A stretch of 64,000 nucleotides of DNA from an uncultured Flavobacteriales bacterium (lineage in GTDB: Bacteria > Bacteroidota > Bacteroidia > Flavobacteriales_G > Salibacteraceae), in assembly GCA_937121175.1 (NCBI GenBank), contig CAKZKD010000003.1, positions 186,001 to 250,000 of the forward strand, read 5' to 3'. The notes under the pieces were generated by a model, which saw only the letters and a list, made by a program, of their open reading frames with translations, made no database searches and was not told where the DNA came from. Of the stretch, positions 52,330 to 60,287 are shown in pieces (position 1 is the first letter of the stretch; the number at the start of each line of letters is the position of its first letter). The position numbers and the translations under genes are program-made.

Positions 52330-53160
52330 TTATGTGGTAATCATGTGAACATCTCGTTGCGGGAAAGGAATCGTAATATTTGCTTCATCGAGTGCAATTT
52401 TACCTTTCTCTAACGTTTCAAAATAGACATCCCAATAGTCGTCTGGAGTAGCCCAAGGTCGAACGGCAAGATTTACGGAAGAATCAGCTAATTCGCTTAC
52501 AGCAACTAACGGAGCAGGGTCTTTTAGTACTTTAGGATTACTGGTCATTATTTCCATAAGCATATCTTTAGCTTTTCTAATGTCGCTGTCGTAGCTAATT
52601 CCGATAGTCAAATCAACTCTTAATTGATTTAGTAAACTTAGATTAGTAAGGCTTCCATTTGAAATTGCACCATTCGGAATAATGGCAATTTTTCCTTCGG
52701 GTGTATTAAGTTTTGTAACAAAAATTTGAATTTCAATAACATGCCCAAAGTGTCCTTGAGCATCAATCAAATCACCAACTCTGTAGGGTTTGAATAATAA
52801 AATAAGAACACCTCCAGCAAAGTTTGCAAGAGTACCTTGTAAGGCTAAACCTACAGCCAAACCAGCCGCACCAATAATGGCAACGAACGACGTGGTTTCT
52901 ATTCCAATCATACTAGCGACGCTCACAAAAAGCATAACTTTTAACAATATGGTTACCATACTCAAGATGAATGGTCTTAAGGTTTCATCGACCTTCTTTT
53001 TCTCAAAAGCCTTGTTTAATAGTTTAGATATTCCGCCTATTATTCGCAATCCGATTAGGAGAACTATTATAGCTAGAATCAGTTTTGGTCCGTTGGTCAT
53101 GATCATTTCCAGGGCCATGTCGGAGTATTTATCTATACTCGAAAGTTCAATTTTATCCAT
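52330..53160 (-). CDS. small-conductance mechanosensitive channel (MscS type)
   Basis: A 276-residue MscS-size protein: three membrane helices in the first 125 residues, the pore helix with glycine/alanine packing ('GAAGLAVGLALQGTLANFAGG', given here in pieces: GAAGLAVGLA and LQGTLANFAG), then the beta domain 'YRVGDLIDAQGHFGHVIEI' and 'IIPNGAISNG', and a C-terminal mixed domain. Such channels open under membrane tension and release solutes on hypo-osmotic shock. It is a single gene with its own terminator. Confidence 0.94.
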   Translation of the reverse strand: MDKIELSSIDKYSDMALEMIMTNGPKLILAIIVLLIGLRIIGGISKLLNKAFEKKKVDETLRPFILSMVTILLKVMLFVSVASMIGIETTSFVAIIGAAGLAVGLALQGTLANFAGGVLILLFKPYRVGDLIDAQGHFGHVIEIQIFVTKLNTPEGKIAIIPNGAISNGSLTNLSLLNQLRVDLTIGISYDSDIRKAKDMLMEIMTSNPKVLKDPAPLVAVSELADSSVNLAVRPWATPDDYWDVYFETLEKGKIALDEANITIPFPQRDVHMITT

Positions 53161-53255
53161 TTTTTATAGTTTATTTTTCAGAACCAAAGTACATTGATTA
53201 CTTGTCTTCTAAGTTGATTTTGGACAAGTAAATCACCTAGGCGATATACAGCAGT

Positions 53256-54422
53256 TTATTTTTCGACAAGGGTATTCAATTCGTTTAATAAAATTGAACA
53301 TCCTAACTCTATTTCTTCCATTGAAATGCTTAGCGGAGGGGAAATACGGAAACCATTTGGAACGCTTAAAAACCAAAATAGAAGTAGGCCCTTTTCCCTG
53401 CATTTCACGATTAGTCGCTCCACCAATTCAGAGGATGCTAACTCAATTCCAATCATTAAACCTATTTGGCGAATAGTTACAACCAGTTCATGATGTTGCA
53501 ACAACGTGCCGATGTGCTTTCCTTTTTTTTGAACTTCCAAGCTAGCTTCTAGTTCTTTGTACTTTTTGAGTGCAGCGTTTGCTGCTGCACAAATAACTGG
53601 GTTTCCACCAAATGTAGTTATATGCCCCAGAGCAGGATTTTGTTGAATGCACTGCATTATTTTTTCGTCAGAAACAACTGCTCCTATCGGAAAACCTCCT
53701 CCAAGAGCTTTACCTAAGCACAAAATATCAGGGGTTATGCCGAAATTGGTAAATGCAGAAAAGTTTCCCGTACGCCCATACCCACATTGTATTTCGTCTA
53801 AAATTAGCAGCACATTATAGTTAGAACAAGTTTTGCGAAGGGTTTTCAAAAACTCTGCAGACGGAATTCGAACTCCCGCATCTCCTTGAACAGTTTCTAA
53901 TAGGACGCAAGCCACTTGGTTATTTATTGAGTCAAGTTCCTCAATATTATTCCATTCCAAAAATTCAACTCCAGGTAATAATGGACGAAAAGCCGATTTT
54001 TTGCTTTCGTTGTGGCTCACGCTCATACTACCATGCGTATTCCCGTGATATGCACCTGTGAAAGAAATGATTTTATGTCGATTGGTAAACCGTTTGGCAA
54101 TTTTTATTGCAGCCTCAATGGCCTCTGTTCCACTATTTAAAGGATAAACCGTATTTAGATTTTTGGGTAGGAGAGAGGTGAGGGTTTCTGCAAAATTCAT
54201 AACTGAATTTTGTTGATATTCTCCGTAAACCATTACGTGTGTGTGTCTTTGTAATTGGTCGATTACCGCCTCATTGACCTCTAGAATTTGATGCCCCAAA
54301 TTATTTACGGATATTCCTGCCGTAAAGTCCAAATACTTTTTACCCGTAGCATCAATAATGAATGAGCCCTTTGCTTCTTTTACTTTAATGTTAATGGGGT
54401 AAGGGGATGTTTTTGCAAGCAT
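53256..54422 (-). CDS. class III PLP aminotransferase (ArgD-like)
   Basis: A 388-residue aminotransferase. It has 'NSGTEAIEAA' (96-105, phosphate binding), 'YHGNTHGSMS', 'LDEIQCGYGRTG' (208-219, Asp209 to the PLP nitrogen) and the Schiff-base Lys238 in 'LCLGKALGGGFP'. The best-known relatives are acetylornithine and ornithine aminotransferases. No arginine-pathway genes adjoin, so substrate is open. A TAnnTTTG element ends four bases before the ATG, suggesting a leaderless message. Confidence 0.9.
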   Translation of the reverse strand: MLAKTSPYPINIKVKEAKGSFIIDATGKKYLDFTAGISVNNLGHQILEVNEAVIDQLQRHTHVMVYGEYQQNSVMNFAETLTSLLPKNLNTVYPLNSGTEAIEAAIKIAKRFTNRHKIISFTGAYHGNTHGSMSVSHNESKKSAFRPLLPGVEFLEWNNIEELDSINNQVACVLLETVQGDAGVRIPSAEFLKTLRKTCSNYNVLLILDEIQCGYGRTGNFSAFTNFGITPDILCLGKALGGGFPIGAVVSDEKIMQCIQQNPALGHITTFGGNPVICAAANAALKKYKELEASLEVQKKGKHIGTLLQHHELVVTIRQIGLMIGIELASSELVERLIVKCREKGLLLFWFLSVPNGFRISPPLSISMEEIELGCSILLNELNTLVEK

Positions 54423-54426
54423 TGTT

Positions 54427-54434
54427 CAAATTTA
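54427..54434 (-). promoter_or_regulatory. -7 element TAAATTTG four bases before the aminotransferase ATG
   Basis: Exact TAnnTTTG on the minus strand; the G lies four bases from the ATG at 54422. The spacing matches the one at 30633-30640 and implies a transcript starting at the start codon. Confidence 0.55.
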
Positions 54435-54549
54435 GTTTCAAAATTGAAAGAGGCATTGAAAAAATTGAAACAAAAAATGTGACCGAGCAGAGACTTCACC
54501 ATTTCGATTTAATCTTTAGAAAAAAAATCTCGCCGATTGAGTGCAAAAA

Positions 54550-54581
54550 AAACCTCTGACCATTTTCAGGAACAGAGGTTT
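54550..54581 (-). terminator. rho-independent terminator after tRNA-Lys
   Basis: Nine-base stem AAACCTCTG/CAGAGGTTT with a 14-base loop, followed on the minus strand by a T-run of six or more. Confidence 0.85.
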
Positions 54582-54591
54582 AAAAAAAATG

Positions 54592-54664
54592 TGACCTGGC
54601 TGAGGCTCGAACTCAGGACCCTCTCCTTAAAAGGGAGATGCTCTACCAACTGAGCTACCAGGTC
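54592..54664 (-). tRNA. tRNA-Lys(TTT)
   Basis: On the minus strand a 73-nt tRNA: acceptor GACCTGG/CCAGGTC, D-arm TAGCTCAGTTGGTAGAGC, anticodon loop CTTTTAA giving TTT, T-arm with GAGTTCGAGCCTC. CCA is not encoded. Confidence 0.96.
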
Positions 54665-54780
54665 TCATAAATGAGGCGGCAAATATATAATTCTCTTTTG
54701 GGAGGACAAGCCACAATTTTTACTTTTTTTTAATTCAATTCTATTACGCTGGTAATCTTGATTTTACCTTTTTTTGTAGC

Positions 54781-55293
54781 ATGAAAATTTTCCTTGTAGG
54801 ACCTTCTGGAACGGGTAAATCGACCATTGGAAAGCAACTTGCCAACAGATTGGAAGTAGATTTTATAGATACTGATCGGGTTATTGAAAAGCAAGAAGGA
54901 GTCACCATCTTTGATTATTTTCAAAAAGAAGGTGAGCCAAAATTTAGAACATTGGAGGCTGAATTGACCATGAAGTTGATTGGAAATGAAAGTTTAAGCG
55001 GAGTGGTTTCAACTGGCGGGGGACTTCCGTGCCACAGTAACCTTATGAATAGCATGCTAAATACTGGAATAGTCATACAACTTCAATTGCCAAAAGAAAT
55101 TTTAATAAGTCGTTTAAAAAAGTCATACAACAGGCCGTTGTTGCAGTCTAAACTTGAGGAACGTGTTGAACAACAATTGCGTGAACGTTCAGAATTCTAC
55201 AACTTATCTCATTTAAGCATTGATACATTAAACTGGAATGCAGAAAAAATGGACGTTTTAATTGAGTCCCTAGACCAAATAAACCCCGTCTGA
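54781..55293 (+). CDS. aroK: shikimate kinase
   Basis: A 170-residue P-loop kinase that phosphorylates shikimate at O3 in the chorismate pathway. It has Walker A 'GPSGTGKST' (7-15), 'DTDRVIE' with D32 binding shikimate, R56-type arginine in 'KFRTLEAE', 'STGGGLP' near 80 and the lid arginine in 'RPLLQ'. Length is as expected. TTTTTTTG ends four bases before its ATG, a weak match to the leaderless promoter pattern seen elsewhere. The last 24 nt overlap the convergent phosphoribosyltransferase gene. Confidence 0.95.
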   Translation: MKIFLVGPSGTGKSTIGKQLANRLEVDFIDTDRVIEKQEGVTIFDYFQKEGEPKFRTLEAELTMKLIGNESLSGVVSTGGGLPCHSNLMNSMLNTGIVIQLQLPKEILISRLKKSYNRPLLQSKLEERVEQQLRERSEFYNLSHLSIDTLNWNAEKMDVLIESLDQINPV

Positions 55294-55773
55294 CTTACCC
55301 AGTTCAACCTGAATATGTTCTTGTAGTGTAGTTGCAAGAGACAACCCAACAAAATTTGCAGTTACAGGATAACGGTGGTGCTCCCTGTTTACCAAAATGG
55401 CGGTTTGAAGCATTTTAGGGTCTTTTTGCAGTAAATAAGAGGCCGCGTAGGCAAGGGTTTTTCCAGAATTAAGTACATCATCAACCAGAATAATTGACTT
55501 GTTAGTTAAATCGAACTCCTCTTTAATAGTAATCTGATTCTCAAGAGGTTTGTCTTTGTCTAAAATGAGTTCGGAGAATTGCACCTTAAAATCAGCTATT
55601 TCTCTCAAAATAGTAGCAATGCGTTTTGTGAAATCGAAGCCTCTTCCTGAAATACCAATTAAATAGAGTTCGTTTTCCTTGTAGCAATGCTCGTGAATTT
55701 CATGAGAAATACGTTCTATTTTAGCCTTTATTTCAGCTTTAGAGAGAATTTTATTACGTGGAGCAACTTTCAC
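55270..55773 (-). CDS. phosphoribosyltransferase family protein (PyrR-like)
   Basis: A 167-residue type I PRTase domain. The PRPP-binding motif is 'IILVDDVLNSGKT' (94-106) and the fold matches PyrR-type proteins (uracil phosphoribosyltransferase/regulators), with 'LIGISGRGFDFTKRIA' near residues 38-53. It may be an enzyme or a regulator; the nucleobase is not certain. The start is GTG, four bases after an exact TAnnTTTG element on the minus strand. It overlaps the end of aroK by 24 nt. Confidence 0.85.
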   Translation of the reverse strand: MKVAPRNKILSKAEIKAKIERISHEIHEHCYKENELYLIGISGRGFDFTKRIATILREIADFKVQFSELILDKDKPLENQITIKEEFDLTNKSIILVDDVLNSGKTLAYAASYLLQKDPKMLQTAILVNREHHRYPVTANFVGLSLATTLQEHIQVELGKSDGVYLV

Positions 55774-55777
55774 AATT

Positions 55778-55785
55778 CAAATGTA
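55778..55785 (-). promoter_or_regulatory. -7 element TACATTTG four bases before the PRTase GTG
   Basis: Exact TAnnTTTG on the minus strand followed by AATT and the GTG start codon, the same four-base spacing seen for two other genes here. Confidence 0.55.
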
Positions 55786-55794
55786 ACGAAAGGT

Positions 55795-56391
55795 TTACTT
55801 AACTGATAATTTGATGAATAATTCAGAGTTAGCTCTTGGAGGGATAGAGTTATATGCCGTTTCCATTTTATGGATTCTGAATTGAGTTTCGAAAAGGGAT
55901 TGATATTCATTTGAATTACCTCCGAATGGTGGATGTTCAGTATTTAGTTCCTTTTGAAATAAAAGTCCAATCAGTAGTCCATCTGGTTTTAGAAGTTCGG
56001 CCATTTTTTCGACGTAATTCAGTCTTAGATTGGGGTTCAATGCACAGAAAAAGGTTTGTTCGATAATTAAATCATATTGCCCAATCCAATTAAAAAAATC
56101 TGCGCAAATGATCTGTTCTTCCAATAGTTCGGGAATTCGAGTTTTTATATTCTCCCAAGCTTTTCTAGAAATATCTATGACTGAAACATTTTTAAAACCT
56201 TTACCGATTAAGTATTCAGCTTCGCAGGCATTTCCTGCACCGGGAATTAAAATTGAAATTGTCTTGTCTGATATTGTGTCAAAATATTCTTTTAAGGGTG
56301 TAGAAGGCGCACCAATATCCCAGCCAATTTCATTTTTGTTATATCTATTATCCCAATATTCTTGATTTAAATTCGGTTCTATTATGCTCAT
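55795..56391 (-). CDS. TPMT-like SAM-dependent methyltransferase
   Basis: A 198-residue class I methyltransferase of the thiopurine S-methyltransferase group: 'YWDNRYNKNEIGWDIG' (13-28), the SAM loop 'ILIPGAGNACEAEYL' near residue 48, 'VIDIS' for the ribose-binding acid, and 'EQTFFCALNP' near 110. Bacterial relatives act on small thiol, selenium or tellurium compounds. The substrate here is unknown. It lies 21 nt upstream of the PRTase gene, which has its own promoter. Confidence 0.88.
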   Translation of the reverse strand: MSIIEPNLNQEYWDNRYNKNEIGWDIGAPSTPLKEYFDTISDKTISILIPGAGNACEAEYLIGKGFKNVSVIDISRKAWENIKTRIPELLEEQIICADFFNWIGQYDLIIEQTFFCALNPNLRLNYVEKMAELLKPDGLLIGLLFQKELNTEHPPFGGNSNEYQSLFETQFRIHKMETAYNSIPPRANSELFIKLSVK

Positions 56392-56511
56392 TTCGATTCG
56401 TTTTTTGGATTAATTACACTTAATCAGGATAACCTGCACAGTTAATAGTTAAATGTGAATAATCGAGGAAAGCTGCTTTATATCTCCAGTAATTCATAGT
56501 AACATTGTCTC

Positions 56512-57039
56512 ATGCAAATGTTAGTGAAAATTTTATTTACTACCATCCTATTATTTCCATTCCTCTTCTCCTGTACAGGCCAAACTATCGACTGGTTAGA
56601 TACCATTGTTTTAGAGCAGTTTCGTGGAAAAACCATTGTTGTAAAAGAGTTAGATAGTATTGGTAAGCAGTGTTTAGCAGGGCGTAACTCCGAATATTGT
56701 TCAAATTCTGAACGTTTGTTCGATTCGCGATTAAGTGAATTAAGGAAACAACAGCGAGAAATTTTGAATGCCTATAAAATGGCGACAAAAGTCACAGACA
56801 AGGAATTGGATAAATTAGATAGAAAAAAGCATCAATTTTTTATTGATTATGATTTTGACTTACTAAACATAAGTAAGGAACGTAGCTCTATTCACTACTT
56901 GAAATTTGATTTCCTTGTGGTGGATTTGACTACAAACAAAATTGTTGGTAGGGCAAGAGCCGAAAATTTAAAATCCCCGTTTGATGCATTATCAACTTTG
57001 CTTGATAGCATACAGGAATTTCAGAATGAAGGTTACTAG
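56512..57039 (+). CDS. small lipoprotein of unknown function
   Basis: A 175-residue protein with a lipoprotein signal ('FLFSC', Cys near residue 21) and a charged, helical body. A methionine two codons later is an equally good start. Cysteines also occur near residues 53 and 62, perhaps a disulfide. No domain recognised. It is divergent from the TPMT-like gene and convergent with the small secreted protein that follows. Confidence 0.72.
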   Translation: MQMLVKILFTTILLFPFLFSCTGQTIDWLDTIVLEQFRGKTIVVKELDSIGKQCLAGRNSEYCSNSERLFDSRLSELRKQQREILNAYKMATKVTDKELDKLDRKKHQFFIDYDFDLLNISKERSSIHYLKFDFLVVDLTTNKIVGRARAENLKSPFDALSTLLDSIQEFQNEGY

Positions 57040-57053
57040 GGGGTAAACTAAAC

Positions 57054-57266
57054 CTATTTGAATTCTGTTTCTAAGAAAGGAAACACAATAAATGGTGTTG
57101 GAAAGAATACTTTTTGTTGAACCTCATTTTTAACAGTATCTGGTTTGGATGTAATTAGAGAGTCAGCTGATGTTTTCAGGCTAGTTTTTGATTCCGCCTT
57201 TTTTGTAGCAAAACCAGTGAAACCGAGAGAAATACAAAAGATTATTATTCCTGTAATTTTTTTCAT
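57054..57266 (-). CDS. small secreted protein, unknown
   Basis: A 70-residue protein with a signal peptide (about 1-20, 'IIIFCISLGFTGFA') and a short serine/threonine/lysine-rich mature part ending in 'FFPTPFIVFPFLETEFK'. No family recognised. A TAnnTTTG element stands seven bases before its ATG, and it is 21 nt downstream of the response-regulator gene, so it may have both its own and a read-through transcript. Confidence 0.6.
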   Translation of the reverse strand: MKKITGIIIFCISLGFTGFATKKAESKTSLKTSADSLITSKPDTVKNEVQQKVFFPTPFIVFPFLETEFK

Positions 57267-57273
57267 GATTAGT

Positions 57274-57281
57274 CAAATGTA
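57274..57281 (-). promoter_or_regulatory. candidate -7 element TACATTTG
   Basis: Exact TAnnTTTG on the minus strand, seven bases before the ATG of the 70-residue secreted protein, and located in the gap after the response-regulator gene. Confidence 0.45.
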
Positions 57282-57287
57282 ATTATT

Positions 57288-58526
57288 CTAATCTATTTTT
57301 AATCCAAGAACTAGTATGTCATCTAATTGTTCTTCAATAGTTCCTTGCCAATCTTTCAATTCTTTGTTAAGAGTGTGATGCTGCTCACTTGCTGGTTTAT
57401 TGCAAATTTCGCTTAGTTTATTTTTGAATCGTTTACTCATGTATCGCTTGTTTTTTGAGCCACCTATTTGGTCAGTAAAACCATCACTAAATAAATATAG
57501 TTGGTCGTTAGATTGTAAATCGATTTCGACTTCTTCGAAGCTTTTTCCTTCTATACTATATAGCCCGACCGAACTTCTATTAGGTTTTATTTCTATTAAA
57601 TCACTGTTTCTATATATGTACAGAGGTCTCTTTGCACCACAGAAGCGTAGTTTTTTAGATTGAAAGTTGAAAATACAAAAGGCCCCATCAAAACCACTAT
57701 TCAAGTCACTAATTTCCAACGACATTTTGTTTTCAATATCATTACCTGAACCCTCTTCATAATCGGAAAGAATTTGGTCAACCTTGCTCAACATATCTCC
57801 TAATTTGTGCTCAAACCCCAGTCCTTTTAGTGCTTGATTTAATTGGTAATTTACCAACACGGACATTAAAGCTCCCGGAACTCCGTGTCCGGTACAATCC
57901 ACGACACCGAAGAGTAGTTCTCCATTATTAAGCTCACGATACCAAAAAAAATCTCCGCCAAGACTATCTTTTGGTTTATTCATAATGAACGAGTTGGGAA
58001 AGTAGTTTTTGAAGCCAGATTCTGTAGGTAGAATAGCGCGTTGAATTTCTTTTGCGGATGTAAAACTGTCGATTAATTCTTGAGTTTGGTATGAAATAGT
58101 GTCGTAGGCTAACTGCAATTCTTTTGCTTTTCTTGCTTCAACTTCCCGAATAGATAAAGCAACAACCAAAGTTGATTTGAGTGCTTTTCGATTGTATGGT
58201 TTTAAAATGTAACCCAAGGGTAGAGTAGAGGAAGCCTGATTAATAGTTTCTTCTTCACCATCTGCAGTAGCATAAATTACTGGAATCCCGTATTTATCTA
58301 AAATAATTTCGGCCGCTTCTATTCCATCCATTTCTCCTGCTAAATTGATGTCCATGAGAACTAGGTCGGGATTATAGGATTCAGCAGCAATAAGAGATTC
58401 CTCTCCGGAGTCAACAGTGGTGCAGACCTCATAACCCATGTCGTTCAGTAATTTTTTTAGTAAGAACGCCATGGTGGGCTCATCTTCCACAATCAGTATA
58501 TTAGCTGTATGATTTTCGCTGCCCAC
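57288..58526 (-). CDS. response regulator fused to a SpoIIE/RsbU-type PP2C phosphatase
   Basis: A 412-residue protein. The receiver domain (about 8-125) has acidic residues E14-D15, phospho-acceptor D59 in 'DLVLMDINLAG' and Lys in 'YILKPYNRK'. A helical linker leads to the phosphatase domain (about 195-410) with 'LGGDFFWYRELNNGELLFG', 'VVDCTGHGVPGALMS' and 'LYLFSDGFTDQIGG', the metal-binding pattern of SpoIIE. Such proteins usually dephosphorylate an anti-anti-sigma factor in response to a kinase. No anti-sigma partner is near, and the start is GTG. The kinase at 43538-45283 is a possible but unproven partner. Confidence 0.92.
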   Translation of the reverse strand: MGSENHTANILIVEDEPTMAFLLKKLLNDMGYEVCTTVDSGEESLIAAESYNPDLVLMDINLAGEMDGIEAAEIILDKYGIPVIYATADGEEETINQASSTLPLGYILKPYNRKALKSTLVVALSIREVEARKAKELQLAYDTISYQTQELIDSFTSAKEIQRAILPTESGFKNYFPNSFIMNKPKDSLGGDFFWYRELNNGELLFGVVDCTGHGVPGALMSVLVNYQLNQALKGLGFEHKLGDMLSKVDQILSDYEEGSGNDIENKMSLEISDLNSGFDGAFCIFNFQSKKLRFCGAKRPLYIYRNSDLIEIKPNRSSVGLYSIEGKSFEEVEIDLQSNDQLYLFSDGFTDQIGGSKNKRYMSKRFKNKLSEICNKPASEQHHTLNKELKDWQGTIEEQLDDILVLGLKID

Positions 58527-58552
58527 TGTTGCGAAGCTAAATTATTTATTGA

Positions 58553-59029
58553 ATGAATTCTACGATTTCCGTATTCAAAATTTCTAAATACATACAACTG
58601 TTTCTAATTGTAGTGTCAATTGTGGCTCTGGGCGCATGTAAACAAGACTCCAATACTTCTAAAGAAATAGAGCAATCGGTTAAGATTGCCATGCAAGAAC
58701 AGCAACAAAACTGGAATTCCGGAAATATTGATGGATTTATGAAATGGTATTGGAAAAGCGATTCTTTGAAATTCGTCAGTAAAAAAGGAGTTTCGTATGG
58801 ATGGGAAAAGGTTATGAATAATTACAAAGATTCATATCCTACTAAAGAAAAAATGGGACAGTTACAGTTTGAAATAACTAAAGTGGAATCTATTTCTACG
58901 ACACACGCTTTTGTAATTGGTAGCTGGAATTTATCCTACACTGAACAGCCAGACGTTGGAGGTTATTTTACATTGTTATGGAACTTAAAACCTGAGGGTT
59001 GGCGTATAGTTGTTGACCATACTAGTTAG
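58553..59029 (+). CDS. NTF2-like (DUF4440/SnoaL-type) lipoprotein
   Basis: A 158-residue protein with a lipoprotein signal ('VALGAC', Cys near residue 29) followed by a single cone-shaped NTF2-like domain: 'QEQQQNWNSGNIDGFMKWYW', 'KNYKDSYP'-like helix and 'GGYFTLLWNLKPEGWRIVVD'. Such domains bind small molecules or act as hydrolases or isomerases; none can be picked here. It overlaps the end of the convergent MscS-family gene by eight nt. Confidence 0.85.
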   Translation: MNSTISVFKISKYIQLFLIVVSIVALGACKQDSNTSKEIEQSVKIAMQEQQQNWNSGNIDGFMKWYWKSDSLKFVSKKGVSYGWEKVMNNYKDSYPTKEKMGQLQFEITKVESISTTHAFVIGSWNLSYTEQPDVGGYFTLLWNLKPEGWRIVVDHTS

Positions 59030-60278
59030 TGGCTAGCTTTCTGAAATCAGTTCCCGAAGGGTTCTGAAAAAGCTCAATGTCGAAGTAACCAGCAACGGCT
59101 AAAATATGGTCAAAAATATCGGCTTGAATACCTTCATAATTTACCCATGCCTTGTCTTTGCTAAAGCAATAAACTTCTAACCCTACACCTGACGCTGTGG
59201 GTTCAAGTTGCCTAACCATGCAAGTTAGCTCTGTATTTACTTGAGGGTGTTTCTTCAAATATTCTTCAATGTATTGCCTAAACAAACCAATATTGGTAAG
59301 CCTTCGGCCATTCACATCATTGGTTCCATTTTTTACTGCTGTTTTGTTGTAGTTATCAATTTCTTCAATTTTGGATTTTACGTAGTCTTCTAAATAATCT
59401 ACCGCTTTCATTTTATTCAATAGTTGGTCATCGCATATTTTGATTGATGGAATGGCCACGTTCACCTTTCGTTTAATTCTTCGGCCTCCACTTTCCTGCA
59501 TGGCACGCCAGTTTTTAAAAGAATTAGAGATAAACGCATACGTTGGTACGGTGGTAATTGTATTGTCAAAGTTTTTGACCTTCACGGTGTTCAAGTTAAT
59601 TTCCAATACGTCTCCATCAGCTCCATAACTGTCAACACTTACCCAGTCTCCAACGCGAATCATGTCGTTCGATGATAGCTGAATACTAGCCACAAAACCC
59701 AGAATAGAATCTCTAAACACCAAAATTAGCACGGCGGTTAATGCTCCTAAAGCACTCAATAAATACATGGGTGATTTATTGATTACTATGCTGACAATGA
59801 GAATGGTAGCTATGCCGTAATTGAAAATAGTCATCAATTGGCGGTAACTGGTAAGTGGCTTGTCCTTAAACGCTTCTTTGGGTTCTAAAACTTGCTGAAC
59901 AGATTTTAGAATAGCATTAATTATTGAAGCGCCAATGCCAATTACATACACGTTGGTTCCGCCAATAATAACGTATTTTACGGCTCCTAGGTGTGCTAAC
60001 ACTACATCATCAAATGCATAAATAGCCAATGCAGGAAACAAAAAGCTAACCTTTCGAAAAACCTTGTTTTCCAGAAAAATATCGTCGTAGTTGGTTTTAG
60101 ATTTTTTGGTAAGTCTATTTACAATCTTCAAGAAAATGCTCCTGCCAACCAAGTGAAGAATACCAGCCAATAGAAACAAGATGAAAATCAACACGATTGA
60201 CCGAGCAACAGATGCCCAAAAATCACTTAAACCTTGATTAATCAACAAATCATAAAGTGGTGTAAAATCGCTATTCAT
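59022..60278 (-). CDS. mechanosensitive channel, YbdG/MscM-like
   Basis: A 418-residue MscS-superfamily protein. Five membrane helices precede the pore helix ('SALGALTAVLILVFRDSILG'), then 'FVASIQLSSNDMIRVGDWVS' and 'NLNTVKVKNFDNTITTVPTY'. The length and the insertion after the beta domain match the YbdG miniconductance group rather than MscS. It is the second MscS-type channel in the window. It lies nine nt downstream of the tamL-like gene and is probably co-transcribed with it. Confidence 0.92.
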   Translation of the reverse strand: MNSDFTPLYDLLINQGLSDFWASVARSIVLIFILFLLAGILHLVGRSIFLKIVNRLTKKSKTNYDDIFLENKVFRKVSFLFPALAIYAFDDVVLAHLGAVKYVIIGGTNVYVIGIGASIINAILKSVQQVLEPKEAFKDKPLTSYRQLMTIFNYGIATILIVSIVINKSPMYLLSALGALTAVLILVFRDSILGFVASIQLSSNDMIRVGDWVSVDSYGADGDVLEINLNTVKVKNFDNTITTVPTYAFISNSFKNWRAMQESGGRRIKRKVNVAIPSIKICDDQLLNKMKAVDYLEDYVKSKIEEIDNYNKTAVKNGTNDVNGRRLTNIGLFRQYIEEYLKKHPQVNTELTCMVRQLEPTASGVGLEVYCFSKDKAWVNYEGIQADIFDHILAVAGYFDIELFQNPSGTDFRKLATN

Positions 60279-60287
60279 ATTATTTTA

